From Pleurostoma richardsiae (Eukaryota; Ascomycota; Sordariomycetes; Calosphaeriales; Pleurostomataceae), in NCBI GenBank assembly GCA_030052745.1, contig JANBVO010000007.1, forward strand, positions 868,001-932,000: a stretch of 64,000 bases of DNA, in the 5' to 3' direction. A program made the position numbers and the translations under genes. Under the pieces are notes generated by a model. It had not been told where the DNA came from and made no database searches. It saw only the letters and a list, made by a program, of their open reading frames with translations. Positions 22,101-34,307 of the stretch are shown here, one piece after another. Position 1 is the stretch's first letter. Each line of letters begins with the position of its first letter.

Positions 22101-23740
22101 TACCTATTAGCGACGTATATCGGGAAGAGATAGACTACCAGGACGGGGTCCGGTTGGATTGTTGAGCGGTACGAAGAGCTCCAAGGCACGAGTATGATCC
22201 TGTCGCATGTCGACTTTGGACTCTTGTTTCTTTTTCTTCCAGGCCTCCCCCTGGTCAGCTCCCGCCCGCAGCTCTCAGTCTCGTTCCAGTGAACCGAAAC
22301 ACAGCGATGTACCGCTCTTCTCTTCCTCGGGCTATTATCTGCTCAAAGACTAGGAATAATAAGAACAAGCCTGGCGCCTTGCGCGTACAGGAGATAAGAC
22401 CGAGCAACTGCTTTCCTCCCCTCACTCCTTGGTCCTTATATCCGTACCTCATGCACGCTCTCTTCAAACGGCTCTTGGATGCAAGGTTGCTTTTGCTCCC
22501 CCTGTTCTTATATGTTTGATACGGTTGTAACTCTCTGACAGCCAGGACAACCTAGCAGCGCTGCTTCTCACCCCGGTCGGGTTCCTCAGCCAGCCAGCCC
22601 TTCCACTCTAGACAACCATAAGCACCATAACCTGCCGGGCTACTGCTCCGCGCTTTAATCCATCTTTTCCCTCCTCTTCCTGGCGCTGCCGGAGGAGTCC
22701 TGCATCTTGTCATACCCCATTCGACCCTCGGCGCGCGCCCGCACACCCACCCCCCAATTGACCACCCCCCCCCCTCCCCAACACCGTCTGAGCACCCTCG
22801 AGACCCCTGCCGGTACATCGAAACGAGGCACATACTGTACATACATATGTAGCCCATAGGTGGCCCACTACCGCACGCCTGCACGGTCCTGCATCTGATT
22901 TATATTGACGGCCCAGCTTCGCGAGCGTTCGGACTGCAAGGCGGCGTCTGCTTCTGCAGGAGACGGTCCTTTTGTCTCCATTGGTAAGGCCCGGTTCATC
23001 GAGCTGGCCTATCTGCCCCTCGAGTCACTACCTGTCAAAGAAGCCCCCTTCCTCTCCGGATTCGCCTCTTCGTCGATATCTCCTTAGAGTACGCTTCCCG
23101 ATCCAACCTCCTGCCACCACCGGGAGAGGAGCCGGTGCACAAAGAAAGGGGAAACTGACTCGCTGCGCTCGCACCATCCCACCCAGCCTCACGCTACATA
23201 CATACGACACATTGTCCCCACGGGGACAGATCCGGAAGGGCAGCAGAAGGTGTCTTGCGGTATACTCATCCTGGCGGCTAGACGGTGCAATAGTTGGCAC
23301 TCCCCACGAAGACTGGTAAGGGAGGGTTGTTGGTCCAGGTCCGCACCGGGCGTCTGTCGGTGCCAGCCGTGCGTCTCTTCCAGGAGTCCTGCCGAAGACC
23401 GCCAGTCTCCCCCCAACGTTGCTGCAGCTGCGACACACCAGGGCTCCCTGACCAACTCTGCCGCTTCTGCACGCCGCCCCCTCCCCTGAGCGCCATTGTC
23501 GACACAGCTTGCATGCAGACTACTCGTCCATGAAGCCCATCACACACCCATTCCCTCCTGGCTCAACATCGCTCCCTGACTTGGCGCACTCACAAGTCAC
23601 AGTACATTACTCTGGCGGGTGCAAAGCACCGACCCTCCCGCTCTGTGATAACCTCCACTTCCTGATCCAAGGAACGGTCGTGCCGCCTGGGTCCGCCCCC
23701 CTCGGATCACCGTCTCAACGATCTGGGAAGATAATATAGG

Positions 23741-25562
23741 ATGCATAACCAGGGCATTGGGTCGGCGGGCATGGACCCGGACAACCACATCGCCCACGAG
23801 GATACGTACGGAGGCGACACCTGGGCCGATATGGTTCCTTACCCACAAGCGACGATGCCGGATTATGGCGGTCATTTTGGCTTCATGCCGCCCATCACCC
23901 ATGGTCTTCCTTCTGAGTCCATCCCGCGGATGCCGCCGCCGCCGCCTCCACAGCCCATGCATCCGTCCCAGCAAGGCCATCCGCCGCTGTCGATGCTAGT
24001 AGTGCCGTCTAATCCAACCTGGCCCAGCATGTACACAAATCCATCGCCAAGCAGTTACAGCTCTCCGCCGGTCCCACTGCCGCAAGCTCCTGCACCGCTG
24101 CCGGTGCCTCTGAAGACCACGAAGTTGCCTCCGCTGCACACCTCATCGACGCCGAGGAAGACACTGACTGACGATGATCGCCGTCGCATGTGCCAGTTCG
24201 CCGAAGACAACCCGGGCATGAAGCAGACCGAAATAGGCTCCCATTTTGGTGTCGAGAGGAGGTACGCTTCTGTCTAAAGGGCGCAAAAGACGGTCTAACT
24301 AACAGATTGCTAGTACGGTGTCAAAGGTGCTGCGCCAGAAGGAAAAGTATCTGTTCCCAGAGGATCGGAGCAGTTCACCTGTTCGACGCGCAAAGGGTAA
24401 GCTGCCCGATATCGAGAAGGCCCTGGCGAGCTGGGCTCGCAACGCCCAGAAGTCCGGCCATCCGATCACTGATGCCGAGATCAAAGAGCGGGCCCAGTAT
24501 TTTGCCGCACATTTCACGGCCGGAGAGAGCCCGGTCAGAACCAGCAGCCACTCCTGGCTCGAGAAGTTCAAGCAGAAGAACGGCATTGGGCCAGGTAGGC
24601 TGATGCGGAGGGCCTCAGAAACCAACATCCCCGACAGCGCCCACATGTCCAGGGCCTCTCCTTCGCTTACGCCTTCGCAACCGTCAAGCGCTATCTCTCC
24701 ATCGTCGCCTTCACTGCACCCGTCGCCGTCCCCCCTGTCGGCTAACCGGAGCGACGAAGAGAAGGACGCTGGCCAGGGAATGATGGACTTTACCCCCGAG
24801 ACCGGCTCGTACAAGCACGCAGGGTCCCAAAGCGCGACATCCTTATCGAGCGCTTTCACAGACACAGCTGTCTCTTCCTTCTCTGGCAGCGCGCTGAGTC
24901 CTACAGCTCAGTTCACGTTCTCTCCAGATCCGAGTGTTGGTGGATTCCTCCAGGACCAGAGCCGACAACTCCCTCCAGGAGGTGCCAGTTCCAACTTCCA
25001 GCGCCCTAGAAGCCAGACATTCCCAACCTTAGACCTGGAATACATGAACCAACAACAGGGGACCGAACCGCTGACGCCAAAGTACCATATCTCCACGACC
25101 GCTCCATCGTCGGCTCTCGACTCGCCAGAGAACGAGATCACCTCAGCTCCATTCGGAATCGACAACACGATCACCTCTCCGCAACATCAACTGCACCACA
25201 GCAATAGTAATAGCAGTATATCAGGGAGACAGACAGGTACTCCGGTAACGAGCAGCGCGGTCCTCTCGACGCCCGGTGGATCCTCGCCGACTTCGCCGAC
25301 ACAGGAGGACGCACGGCGTGCCGCGGACACTCTGCTATCCTTTATAACGAACGTGGTGCCAAAGGGCTTCGTCGACCAGAACGAGTTCGCAGCCATTGTA
25401 CGCCTGACGGAGAGACTACGGCTGCACCAGCACCAGACTGCCAAGACTGTCCACGGGTTGGGCGGCCTCTCGCGCATTCCTGAAGGCGACTCCGAGATGA
25501 CGAACGCGCCGCCTCCGGTCCCTATGTCCATAGTCAAGGCGGAGACGACATTGAGCAATTGA
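23741..25562 (+). CDS. CENP-B/Tc5-type HTH DNA-binding protein
   Basis: Nuclear DNA-binding protein, probably a transcription regulator domesticated from a pogo/Tc5-type transposase DNA-binding region; no catalytic DDE domain follows. Exons are 23741-24261 and 24314-25562 (589 aa). The 52-nt intron 24262-24313 has a GTACGC donor, CTAACTAAC branch region and TGCTAG acceptor and joins VERR to STVSKVLRQ. The N-terminus is Pro-rich. The first helix-turn-helix (about residues 141-185, TLTDDDRRRMCQFAEDNPGM...TEIGSHFGV) is followed by a CENP-B-type HTH (about 200-270, LPDIEKALASWARNAQ...HSWLEKFKQKNGI). The rest is Ser/Pro-rich and disordered, with a short predicted helical block near the C-terminus (ARRAADTLLSFI...FVDQNEFAAIVRLTERLRLHQ) that may mediate dimerisation or partner binding. 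The target sequence and role are unknown. Confidence 0.85.
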
Positions 25563-27546
25563 GAAAGCCATCCAGAATCCCTTGATCTACGTCTACCTCG
25601 GCTGGGGTCCTTTAGGAACGAGATATGGCTCGCTTTTCCGTTTTGTCGTGCACATTGGGTTTGTCTTTGGCGTCTGGTGTTCAGCATGATTTGTCTTCGG
25701 CTCGTTCTCCCGCCGTAGTGTCGATCGAGGGACTCGCGTCGAGAGCCGATACCGCAGTATGGAGTCTACGACAGACCATGGGGAATTTTCGCTAGGCGCG
25801 TACTCTGAGGTGTCCGACCGGAACTCATCTACAGGGGAAATGAAAATCTTGGGATTAAACGACTTGGCACGTCTCACGACGGAACTTGTTCTTGGCTTGG
25901 TAAAGCAACCTCAAGAATCACACGCTCACTACTACCACGACGAAAGTCATTAAACCTTCAGGTCCCACGGCCTCATGACGGTCTTTCTCAGCCTTCTTGG
26001 CTGCCTTGCGGAAGGGGCCACACTACACTCTCACGCATCCGTTCCCATCCATCTTATACATACACGGGAGAAAGAAGGGGCTTCTTTCGAAAGCGGGCAC
26101 ACCCTGAACCCGCGATACCTATACATACGCGCTTTTCGCTTCGATATCTATATACCCCCATCCGCGCTTTACCCTTTATTCCAACGGCCTCACGGCCATC
26201 TATATCCATCTCTCCCGAGGAAGACGCTCACGCTCACGCGACAAGACCCAGGAAAAACGAGATCATCTCCCGTCTCGCTCTCTGGGCGCCTTCTTGTCTC
26301 TAATCTTCCCTACTTCTTCATGTTTGCTTCCGCCGTTCTATTGGTATCCACTTCCCTTCATGTGTTCGGCGACAGATTCAGATGAATGGCGATTTACAGA
26401 CGTCCCGAGCTTTCTCGAATCGGCAGCACCGCATATACAAAGCGGTTTACCACTTCTCCGTGTATAGCCCTTTTTACTTGAGCGCATGGTTTTATACGGT
26501 ATTGGAAGCGTTTTCTGGGCTGTACGCAGAACTCGCAGGATAGGGGCGCTGACCAGGAACACGACAGCATGGGATCTACAGGAGGCTACGGCGGGCCTGG
26601 CAGGGAAAGGGAAAGACACTCTCGGGAGAACAGCAGCGCAAGCTTCTTGAGACAGCTGAGAACAGAAACAGGCACTACGCAGGCCGCATTCACTCGACAT
26701 TAGGCATCAGGGGGTTAGGGGGCAAGAGCAGGCAGATCCGACGTTTATCATTCCTGTTTTCGTATTGCAAATCGTCCAGCTTTCTTTCTCTGTCTTGGAA
26801 ACTTTTGCTTGGCTTGCAGAAGAACCCGAGGCCTCGCGCTTCGGGAGGGACGATAATTTTCTGGGGAAAGATCAATCTGGAGGGCCAGGAGAGGAGGAGG
26901 ACGCGACGACAATGAGAAAAGGGGTGCAGCTTGACGGTGGCGTCAGACAAGTCGAAGGGAGAAAAGGGTCGCATGCGTGAGTTGGACAAGGACGAATCGC
27001 GGGCACTCCCTGTAAGGGTTCATATCCGGGCGGCTTGTCCACCTGTGGCAGCCGTTTGCTCATCTGTACCTACCAAGGACGCTCCTCCGCCGGGTTTGCT
27101 GAGTTGTGGTTAGTGGAGAGGTGGAAAGGGGGTGACGTGGGATGCTTTACGGCGCTTACTCTCCAAGGAGTCGCCCAAAGGCCCTCTTGAACAACCCCCA
27201 GCGCTGGGCTCAGGTCTCCAGAGGTTCGAGGCAACAGGATAGTAGTTCCCTGGGCGGCCATCTGCAATTGTTTTTCTCGATGAAGAAAGAGAACCCCCCC
27301 TGATGCGTTGAAGGACTGTGCCCCTCTCACTGCTTCGTCTTGTGCTCTTGACCTGTGATTGAAAATGGCTTGTCGGTGTCACTGGCGCTACAAAGTCGAC
27401 ATGCGTGGATGCGCAAGAGGTACACGCCATCAGCACGATAGCGCTACAACCATCTTCTGGGCGAGCAATAGGGCTCAATGTCCCTGGAACAACCCTAGTG
27501 AATCTGCAATGCGACGCGAGCTAACCGCTATCCTACATATCGCTGA
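25563..27546. other. Convergent intergenic region
   Basis: About 2 kb between the 3' ends of the HTH gene (+) and the PXA-domain gene (-). No conserved reading frame or repeat was recognised; it probably holds long 3' untranslated regions. Confidence 0.45.
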
Positions 27547-30500
27547 CTAACTCAGCCTCTCCTCCCAGAGGTCAATCACACCCTTCTCCGCAAGCTCGGG
27601 CATCAAGCGCACGAGGACGAGCTCGAGCACGCCGTACATGAGGTGCTTGTTGCAGTAGGCGTCGCCAAAGACGTCCAGTACACCGGTTTCGATTTCGGTA
27701 ATGATCCGCGAGTCCTCCTCCTCCTCCTCCTCGCCGCCGCCGCCAGCGGCAGCCACGGCCCCCTGGTGATCACGCGCTTCGCCGGGATCAGGCCCCTTGC
27801 TGCCAACGGCTGATCCCAGTCCCTGGTCGCCGAGCTCGTACTGTGCAGCAGCTGCTAATGCCCGCTCTTGCTTCTGCTGTTGGGCTAGCAGCGTCTGGCC
27901 GGCCTGGCCGTTTCTCGGACCGGTCCGCGGTGAGGAGTCGTTCCTCGCCCACGGCCGCCAAGCGCCGCCACCGCCAAAGTACAGCCTGCCCACACCCCTC
28001 GGGACAAGCGCCCAAAGCGCGCTAGCGCACCTGCGTCTCAGCGCCAGGAGCTCCTGGTGGGATGTGGGAGGGAACAGGGTCGGGCTGCCCATCATGTTGT
28101 TGGGGAACAGCACGCCGCGCAGCGTGCGGAGCAGCGGGGGCAGCTGTGCCGGGTCGAGGACCTCCTGGTGAATGGCATTGGAGATGAGTCTATTTTGCAA
28201 GCGGCGTTAGTCTTTTTTTCTCGTACGGTGATGTGATGATATGCCCCTTCACTGTTCAATGCGTGAGGGGCCTTTTCGGCGATCAGGTAGACATAATGAG
28301 ATCCTTCTCCACAAAAGGGGGGGGGAACCCCGGGGGTGTTCCCGATGCGTGTGTACGGCCATCAATGGAGGGAAGACGTAAATTCTTTGGAGAGTTACTG
28401 ACTGACTAGGTCATCGATTATCGTCGCGGAAGCTGCGGCATAAAGTCTCTGAAATGAGGAGGCACCCTCAGGCCCCAGACGTGACCGCACCAGCTCGGAA
28501 CAAATCAAGCATATGCATGTACTTCGTACACTGGCGGAGGTTGACCAGGGTGTTATTCTTCAGTGCGGGGCCGCAGGAGAGCGAGAGGGTGTGGAAGAGA
28601 TGGGCTTGCCGATCAAATGCTGCCGCGACGTGCAAACCCACTCCAGACAGGGCGTTCAGCCCAGCGTGCCAGGTCCTTGCGGCGTCAAACTCGGACCACT
28701 TGGTCAAGAGACATGTGAGATAACGGCCCCGCTAGCAACACGGCCACGAGTGTCAAGTGCTCCTCCACGCGAGGACTAGACAACGGTGGTGGGTAGTGGG
28801 ACGACCTCGCAAGCCTCGACAACGCCTTCGGAAGCTATTGATCTTTCCGGAGCCTATATGACAATCGTACTAAGACCGTCAGGGCCCGGATGAGGCAACC
28901 GTTCGTATACCGATCCAGCATGGGAAGGTAGCGGCCATTCGCAGGCGGCCAGCGTGTGACGTATCACTTTGCCATTGTTGCCGAACGTGCAGGAGAGGGA
29001 GAGACAGCGGAGTGGAGGGACGCCAGCCAGGAAGGGCTGGCCCGTCCGGGCTTGTGCCGCTGCTGTCAGGAGCAAAGACCGGTGGATCCAGACGCCCGTG
29101 CGCCGCAGACGGCAACGCTGTGGAGCGGTACGAAGCGAAAGGAAGGCAATCCGTAGTGCGGTCGCCTAGTCAGATTTAATGAGATGGCTTGCCTGGGGGA
29201 GCCGATCCTTGCAAGCTCCGGGCCGGGCGCGTAAATAAGGCTTGCTGATGGCTCGTCTCGCAAGCCCCACGACGCCTATCGTGCAATCGGACGCATGAGC
29301 ATGCGACTTGCGCCGCAATTGGTGAGCGAGCAAGATGCTGGATGCAGGACCCCCTTGAGCACCGGCTAGCGGCTCACGGCTACTGATTCGGCCGCAGAAA
29401 TGCAGCGAGGTGTGTTCCACAGCAGTGCTCCCTCCCTGCGCTGCAGCACTTACTACAGAACGAGATTGGGTGGGCTGAGAGGGCGAAGACACCATCTCGG
29501 GTGCCGCCCTTGAGCGACGTGCATTTATCAGCGACGGCCTCGCAACCACCCAGAGCCGTTACATCATGGTGGGATGTCAACAGCCTGCCGTGCGCACCCT
29601 CAACCCGGCCTGTTGCGGACGCTGACTGGGTGATGGGCGAGTCCAGTGACTGTTCTCGTATGCGGCCGTGGGTGTGATAAGATGTGGAAATGGTGACCGG
29701 AAAGATGATGGAAGGAATCCTTACCTGTCGAGGAACCCGTCAACCCCTCCGATATGCCCCGGTCCTGCGATGGCTAACCACTGCAGCATTGACAGGCTGC
29801 CGCACAGCCAAGGCATGCGTAGATCCATCTCGATCAGATTCGACAGCGCGGGGCCCACCCTGAAGGCCAGGACAGGCCTCTTGACCGGCCCAGGCTGGCT
29901 AGTCGACTTCACGCCGTCTCGGAGCCCGGTCGCCGTCTCTTTCCGTCCAGTCGCTGGGCCTGTCCGTCGCGGCAGGGACTGAGAGGTGACGATTGTGATG
30001 ATGGAGGCTCGGATCAGAGTGCAAAGCAAGAACAGCCATTGGAGCAGAGTCCAAAAGAAGTGCTGAAGCGACCACCCTGCCGTTGGTCTAGAACGGACGG
30101 GAAGGGTCACGATCCCATGCTGCCTCTCAGTCGTCTGACTCCGCCGTCTCTGAATCGTGCCAGCCAGGATAGTAAGACCTTCCCAGATCAGCCATGGCTC
30201 CGCGGCCTTTTTGGCGATGTTGCCGACAATAATTAGTTCTGAAAATATCTGGCCAACCAACGACGTCAAGCACTCATTCTCCAGGTCCTCTGTGGGGAGA
30301 AGGACCGCTAGCACGCCTTGGACGAGAAGCTGACGATACGCCACCTCGTGTTCGTCCTGGTCGGCGAGAGTAAGGGGATCATCCGGGGGTGGCACGGGGG
30401 AGAGGTATGGCAGCGGACAGAGCGAGTGGTAGATTTCTCGGGGACTCGTTTCGACGGGCGGTCGCACAAGAGGGCTATGGGCCGCACGGTACGCTAGCAA

Positions 30501-31116
30501 GGGAAGCCATCAGCGGCGAGTGCGGAGTGTGAAGGAGAGGATCTGTCGACCAACCCTGGACATGTTTGTCCAATAGATCCGGCAGCTCGTCGAATAGCAA
30601 GCTCTCTAGGTCAACCTTCCTCAACCTCTGCTCGAGGGCGCGAGTGCAGTGGGCAATGAGCTGGACGATCTCGGCGACGAAGGTCTCGTCCGGCGTGATC
30701 TTGCTGTACCATGTCTGCACGAAGTCGCGGATGATGATGGCTATCAGAGCGTAGAGCTGGAGGTCGACGTCGTTGCGGCTGGTAAGTGGAGGGAGGATGT
30801 CGTCAATCGGGGCCGGCGTAGCTCTTCCCTTGTCGTTCAACTGCTGGGGGCAGAGGATCCTGCGAATCAGGACCGAAGTGGCCTTGTCGGAGAGGAAGTC
30901 AGTCGACACCTGGCGTGACGGTCTCCGAGACGGTGCATCTAGAGGAGGCTTCGGCTGCTCCGCGCTCGACGCCGAGGCCGGTGGGTACGGGGTAGAGGAG
31001 TCGCCGGGCCGCGCACTCGGGACTGGCGCCCCCGGTGGAACTGCACCCGTGCCCAACGGGCCGGGAGTCTTCACGCGCGGCGTTGGTGCGCGCGCCGGCG
31101 GCGCATTCTGCGTCAT
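27547..31116 (-). CDS. PXA-domain (sorting-nexin-associated) protein
   Basis: Protein with the PXA domain found in the Mdm1/SNX13-14 group and in stand-alone fungal PXA proteins such as S. pombe Pxa1; likely at ER, vacuole or endosome membranes. Exons on the minus strand are 31116-30555, 30493-29725 and 28189-27547, totalling 1,974 nt and 657 aa, closing exactly in frame. After a Pro-rich N-terminus the PXA region starts near residue 65 (LSDKATSVLIRRILCP) and runs through DVDLQLYALIAIIIRDFVQTW, IAHCTRALEQRL, AYRAAHSPLV and LRQLLVQGVL-like sequence. A hydrophobic segment WTLLQWLFLLCTLIRASII (exon 2) could be a membrane anchor. The C-terminus (LPPLLRTLRGVLFPNN, YCNKHLMYGVLELVLVRLMPEL) resembles the nexin C-terminal domain. 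Intron 1 is 61 nt, but intron 2 (28190-29724) is about 1,535 nt, exceptional for a fungus, and seems to contain other coding sequence. Confidence 0.82.
28190..29724 (-). other. Unusually long intron of the PXA gene
   Basis: Bounded by a GTAAGG donor (exon end GACAG at 29725) and an AAATAG acceptor (exon start at 28189). Removing it joins DGFLDR to LISNAIHQEVL in frame, which reads as continuous family sequence. At about 1.5 kb it is more than ten times the size of most introns in this window. The interior contains a same-strand coding-like exon (28468-28733) and G/C homopolymer runs near 28317-28340. Confidence 0.6.
28468..28733 (-). pseudogene. Unassigned coding fragment inside an intron
   Basis: An open stretch on the same strand as the host gene, starting directly after a GCTAG acceptor-like site at 28734-28735 and ending at a TGA. 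It reads RGRYLTCLLTKWSEFDAA, then NALSGVGLHVAAAFDRQAHL and NNTLVNLRQCTKYMHMLDLF. Codon choice is GC3-rich and coding-like, unlike random reading frames nearby. Just beyond the stop, after a TTTCAG site, a further frame reads RLYAAASATIIDDLVSQ, which would be a natural continuation. The stretch 28854-29075 may be an upstream piece. I do not recognise the family. It could be a nested functional gene, an exon of an alternative product, or a relic of an inserted gene; the early stop favours a relic, so the pseudogene label is tentative. Confidence 0.4.
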
Positions 31117-32043
31117 GACAGCGTGATGTAAGACTCTCGGTTTCGACTCATGGTTTTGTACACATTCTTGCGTCGCTCTGCCACGGGGGACGAGGAAGGC
31201 AGTCTGGAGAAGACGACGTTGTTAGCGATGGAAAGCCGCCGTTGTGCAATAGACTTGCTGGAGCCGCTTATGCATGGCCACGCCAACGGTCGTCAAAAAC
31301 ACTAAAGGAGCAGGCGGTCTGGTCGGCCCCACATATATCTGCACCAGGGGTGCATGAGAGTGTACAGTAGCGTACAGTACTGCACTTGCGGCTTATCTGC
31401 CTACATATCAGACGAACAGTACCAGAGCTGCAGCTTGCCTAGAAGCCCATTCCCTCCTGTTTATTGCTACTGCTGTGAAATAATACAGATGCCATGTAGC
31501 AGACGTCAGGCAAGAGAGATGTAACCAAGGTTCCATGTTCGACGCCACAACCGAAACCCGCGCCGCGCAGTAATTCAGGGACGCCATGACTGAGTTGCAA
31601 TGAACGCTTCTTCTACTTGGCACCACGGGGAGAATGGCAAATAGCGAAGCTCACAAGCTGAAGGCTGACGGGAAGGAGTGCCGTTGCATTAAGGTTGGCG
31701 GCACAAGACCGGCCGATCGATGCAAGCCGGGGGCGCGGGCGGGGCCGAACCAGGGCACCCGGCCATCGGCGGCCCGGAAGCCTGACCCGGACGCTAGCCG
31801 GGCATGGGTCAGGTATCTCGTCTGCAAGAACTCCAGAGCTCACAGCATATCAAATGAACAGTGGACATACCGATCAAAACACACGCATGTTACCATATCT
31901 CATTACTAGGAAGGAAGAGAGGGTAATGAAACCGCAGGTAGTACAAGTGATCAGGAATAGCGGTATCTGGGTGGACAACTAATCTGACCGTAGTTCTCCA
32001 CGCCGGTCCTTTCACCTTTGGATTATCCTCACCCCGCCAGCAC
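31117..32043. other. Intergenic region
   Basis: Promoter of the PXA-domain gene and 3' flank of the zinc-ribbon gene. No coding signal was recognised. A GTACAGTA-type repeat pair occurs near 31360-31385. Confidence 0.45.
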
Positions 32044-33591
32044 TCACTGAATATTTCGCAGGTCCGTCTTGATTACCAAGTCGTCCTGATTCTTCAAGTG
32101 CAACACGACAGTGAGCCCTTCCAGGCCGATGTCTTCAGATGTTGTCCGGCCGGACGGAGGGGAAGGAGAAGGAGATCGACCTGGACGCCGAGGAGCAGAT
32201 GGGAGGGGGGGCCGAATTGGACGGCGAGCTAGGGGTTGAATCAGAGGTGGTGAGGCCGCACGAGGCGCAAGCTGGGGTGCGTGCTGAGACGATGGCGGTG
32301 CTCTGACTTGGTCTCCCTCCTTTGCCTTACCGGGGTGCTCCCTGTCGACCGTCGGTCGTAGCCTCGATCGGAGCTGAGAAAAGTCTAGAAGGCCAGCATC
32401 GTCTCGAGGTTGCTGCTCTGGTCCCTTAGAGACCCTGGGCAGCTGAGGAGTGCTTTGCGTCCCGGTGTGCCTGAGCCTTGCCGTGAAACCAGGACGCAAT
32501 GACGGACCGGCTCGAGGTTCCGGCTTTACCTGACCGGTATCCGGCTTCTTGGTGGCAGCTGGAAGGCCAGGTTCTTTCTCAGGCGCAGTCGCCTCCGCGA
32601 CTCGAGGCCGCTCTGATGCCCTCTCCCACATCTCCTCGACTAGCTGTTCCAGCTCCTCTAACTTGTCACCCAGGTGGTCTACCTGTTCCCGAGACGCCGG
32701 TTGCCCATGAGCATGCTCTTGCGCAGTTTGTTCCTAACGGGGCACTGCTTCGTGAGCGCGGTGCTCGTGATAGGGGAACTTCTCGGGACGAAGATCCAGC
32801 CCATGCCTTTCGTCATGTGGCCTTGCTTTCTCGTGGATGGCTGCCTCGCGGGTTGGACGTGCGGGTAAGGGGCTGCGATCTCGGTGCGCTGGCTCGGGGG
32901 AGTATACGTCGTCTTTAACAATCTCATGCGGACCTCTGAACCTCTTCATCGGCATAGCGGTAGCCACATGATGATGGCTTGGCTCACCATGGAGTGGACG
33001 GTCACTCGTTAAACCGATGACTTCTGGAAACTCGTGCGCACGATCGTCTCGACCATGCTGGTAGGGTGGCTCTGAGTACCACGATGCCTCCTCATCCGTG
33101 GCATAATCCGAGCGCCGTGGTACATATTCAGCATGCCTCGCATGTTGCGCCGCTGCTTCAGGGCTAGGAGACAGCCGTGGTGCATGGTCGTGAGCCTGGG
33201 TGATGCGGTCGCCGACTATGTACGGATCCATACCCCTCGCTGCCGTCTCGTCATGTCCACGAGCTTGGTATGGTCGTCCGGGTCTCGGCGTGGCTGTATC
33301 AGGGCGGGGAGAGGGCGGGACAGTTCTGTTGTAGCTCGTTTGGCCCTCGTCGTCTCGCAGGGTTAGGTGAGCACCGCCAGTCGACATGAAGATCCTGTGT
33401 GCGGCCTCGGTGCCCTCTGGGACCGGACAGGTGCATGTCCTGCAGAGAGGATGGCCGCACTTGGAGCAGAAGGTGCGCGATAAGATTCTCGCGTGGCATA
33501 CGTGGCAGATCCTCCAGTATCTGACGGGGTTCGGCATCCCGTCTAGGTCGGGTAACAGTTCCATAGGATAGCCATTCTGGACCTTCGCCAT
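32044..33591 (-). CDS. Zinc-ribbon/RING-like protein with in-frame TAG
   Basis: Fungal protein of unknown function. The N-terminus has a Cys-rich module, CHVCHARILSRTFCSKCGHPLCRTCTC (shown here in two parts: CHVCHARILSRTF and CSKCGHPLCRTCTC), preceded by MPNPVRYWRI, likely binding zinc. A His/Arg/Pro-rich disordered middle follows, then a coiled coil (VDHLGDKLEELEQLVEEMW) and a C-terminal EGLTVVLHLKNQDDLVIKTDL, which looks like a conserved short beta element. The reading frame is interrupted by one TAG at 32734-32736 (codon 286), yet both sides are in the same frame. Either a 174-nt in-frame intron (32734-32907, GTATAC donor, CCGTTAG acceptor) removes it, giving 457 aa, or the codon is read through, or the gene carries a nonsense mutation. 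The stop at 32044 overlaps a GTGAGT donor-like sequence, so a small last exon is possible. Confidence 0.6.
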
Positions 33592-34307
33592 GGCGTCCGG
33601 GAGCCGTGTATGAACATATATGTAGCAGATATATGGCCTGTGGATGCAGGAGAAGAAGTGAATGCTCGAAAGGAGGCAAAGAATCGGGTGCTAGGGCTTA
33701 GCAAGACAGGTCCCGCAGCCTGCCAACAAAATGGGACAAACTGCTCATCATTGCTATCTAGACCGTGTAGCTTATGGCCGGCAGTGATGTCTTCTTCCCT
33801 TGTTCCAGGAAGGCACGACGATGCGAGATGATCAGCATCAATCGCTCCTACTTACGGTATCTTATACATAGATACCTAGACTTTTATCATAATTCCTTAA
33901 TACGTCTGGTACATGAGCGTACCGTTGCTATGAAGTCGTATCCAAGGTGAGACTTGTTACTGGGCAGTAGGCAACATTGCAGTAATTCGACTTGTTTTCT
34001 GACTCCCTAACTACGTTGGGTACCTGTAGGATAGGGAGGGAGATGTAGTGGAAGGAGTATCTGGATTCTAGAGTGGGTACATTCCACCAGACTGCAACCG
34101 GCGCCGGTCCCCCGTCTCGGCCGGCCCGGATCCACGCGGGGCGACTTATCGATAACAACTGATAGTTTGCATGGTTCGCCTGAAACCAAACCTCGCCACC
34201 ATAGTATCGGCTTTCCTTTTCCTACATAACTTGCTCTCGCTTCCGTGATACTGCAAAGAGAGTCATGCGTCCGCGGTGATAATCTATACAGCCATATATC
34301 TGCCGCC
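33592..34307. promoter_or_regulatory. Bidirectional promoter region
   Basis: 716 bp separate the divergent starts of the zinc-ribbon gene (-, 33591) and the LysM gene (+, 34308). The middle (about 33850-33930) is AT-rich with TATA-like words. No individual binding site is assigned. Confidence 0.45.

Larger units (their letters stand above)
18025..23740. other. Gene-poor region with simple repeats
   Basis: About 5.7 kb with no supportable gene. It holds several microsatellites (18.6-19.1 kb), a cluster of TACCTAGGTA-type words at about 19255-19325, and pyrimidine-rich stretches. A possible relic reading frame lies at 21315-21503 (minus). The final part (about 22600-23740) is C-rich and is probably the promoter and leader of the HTH gene at 23741. 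The plus-strand frame 19176-19769 looks compositional. Confidence 0.45.

Noticed and set aside
23741-25562. Tc5/pogo transposon
   Set aside because: Only the HTH DNA-binding part is present, with no DDE catalytic domain and no flanking inverted repeats seen; better read as a host DNA-binding protein.
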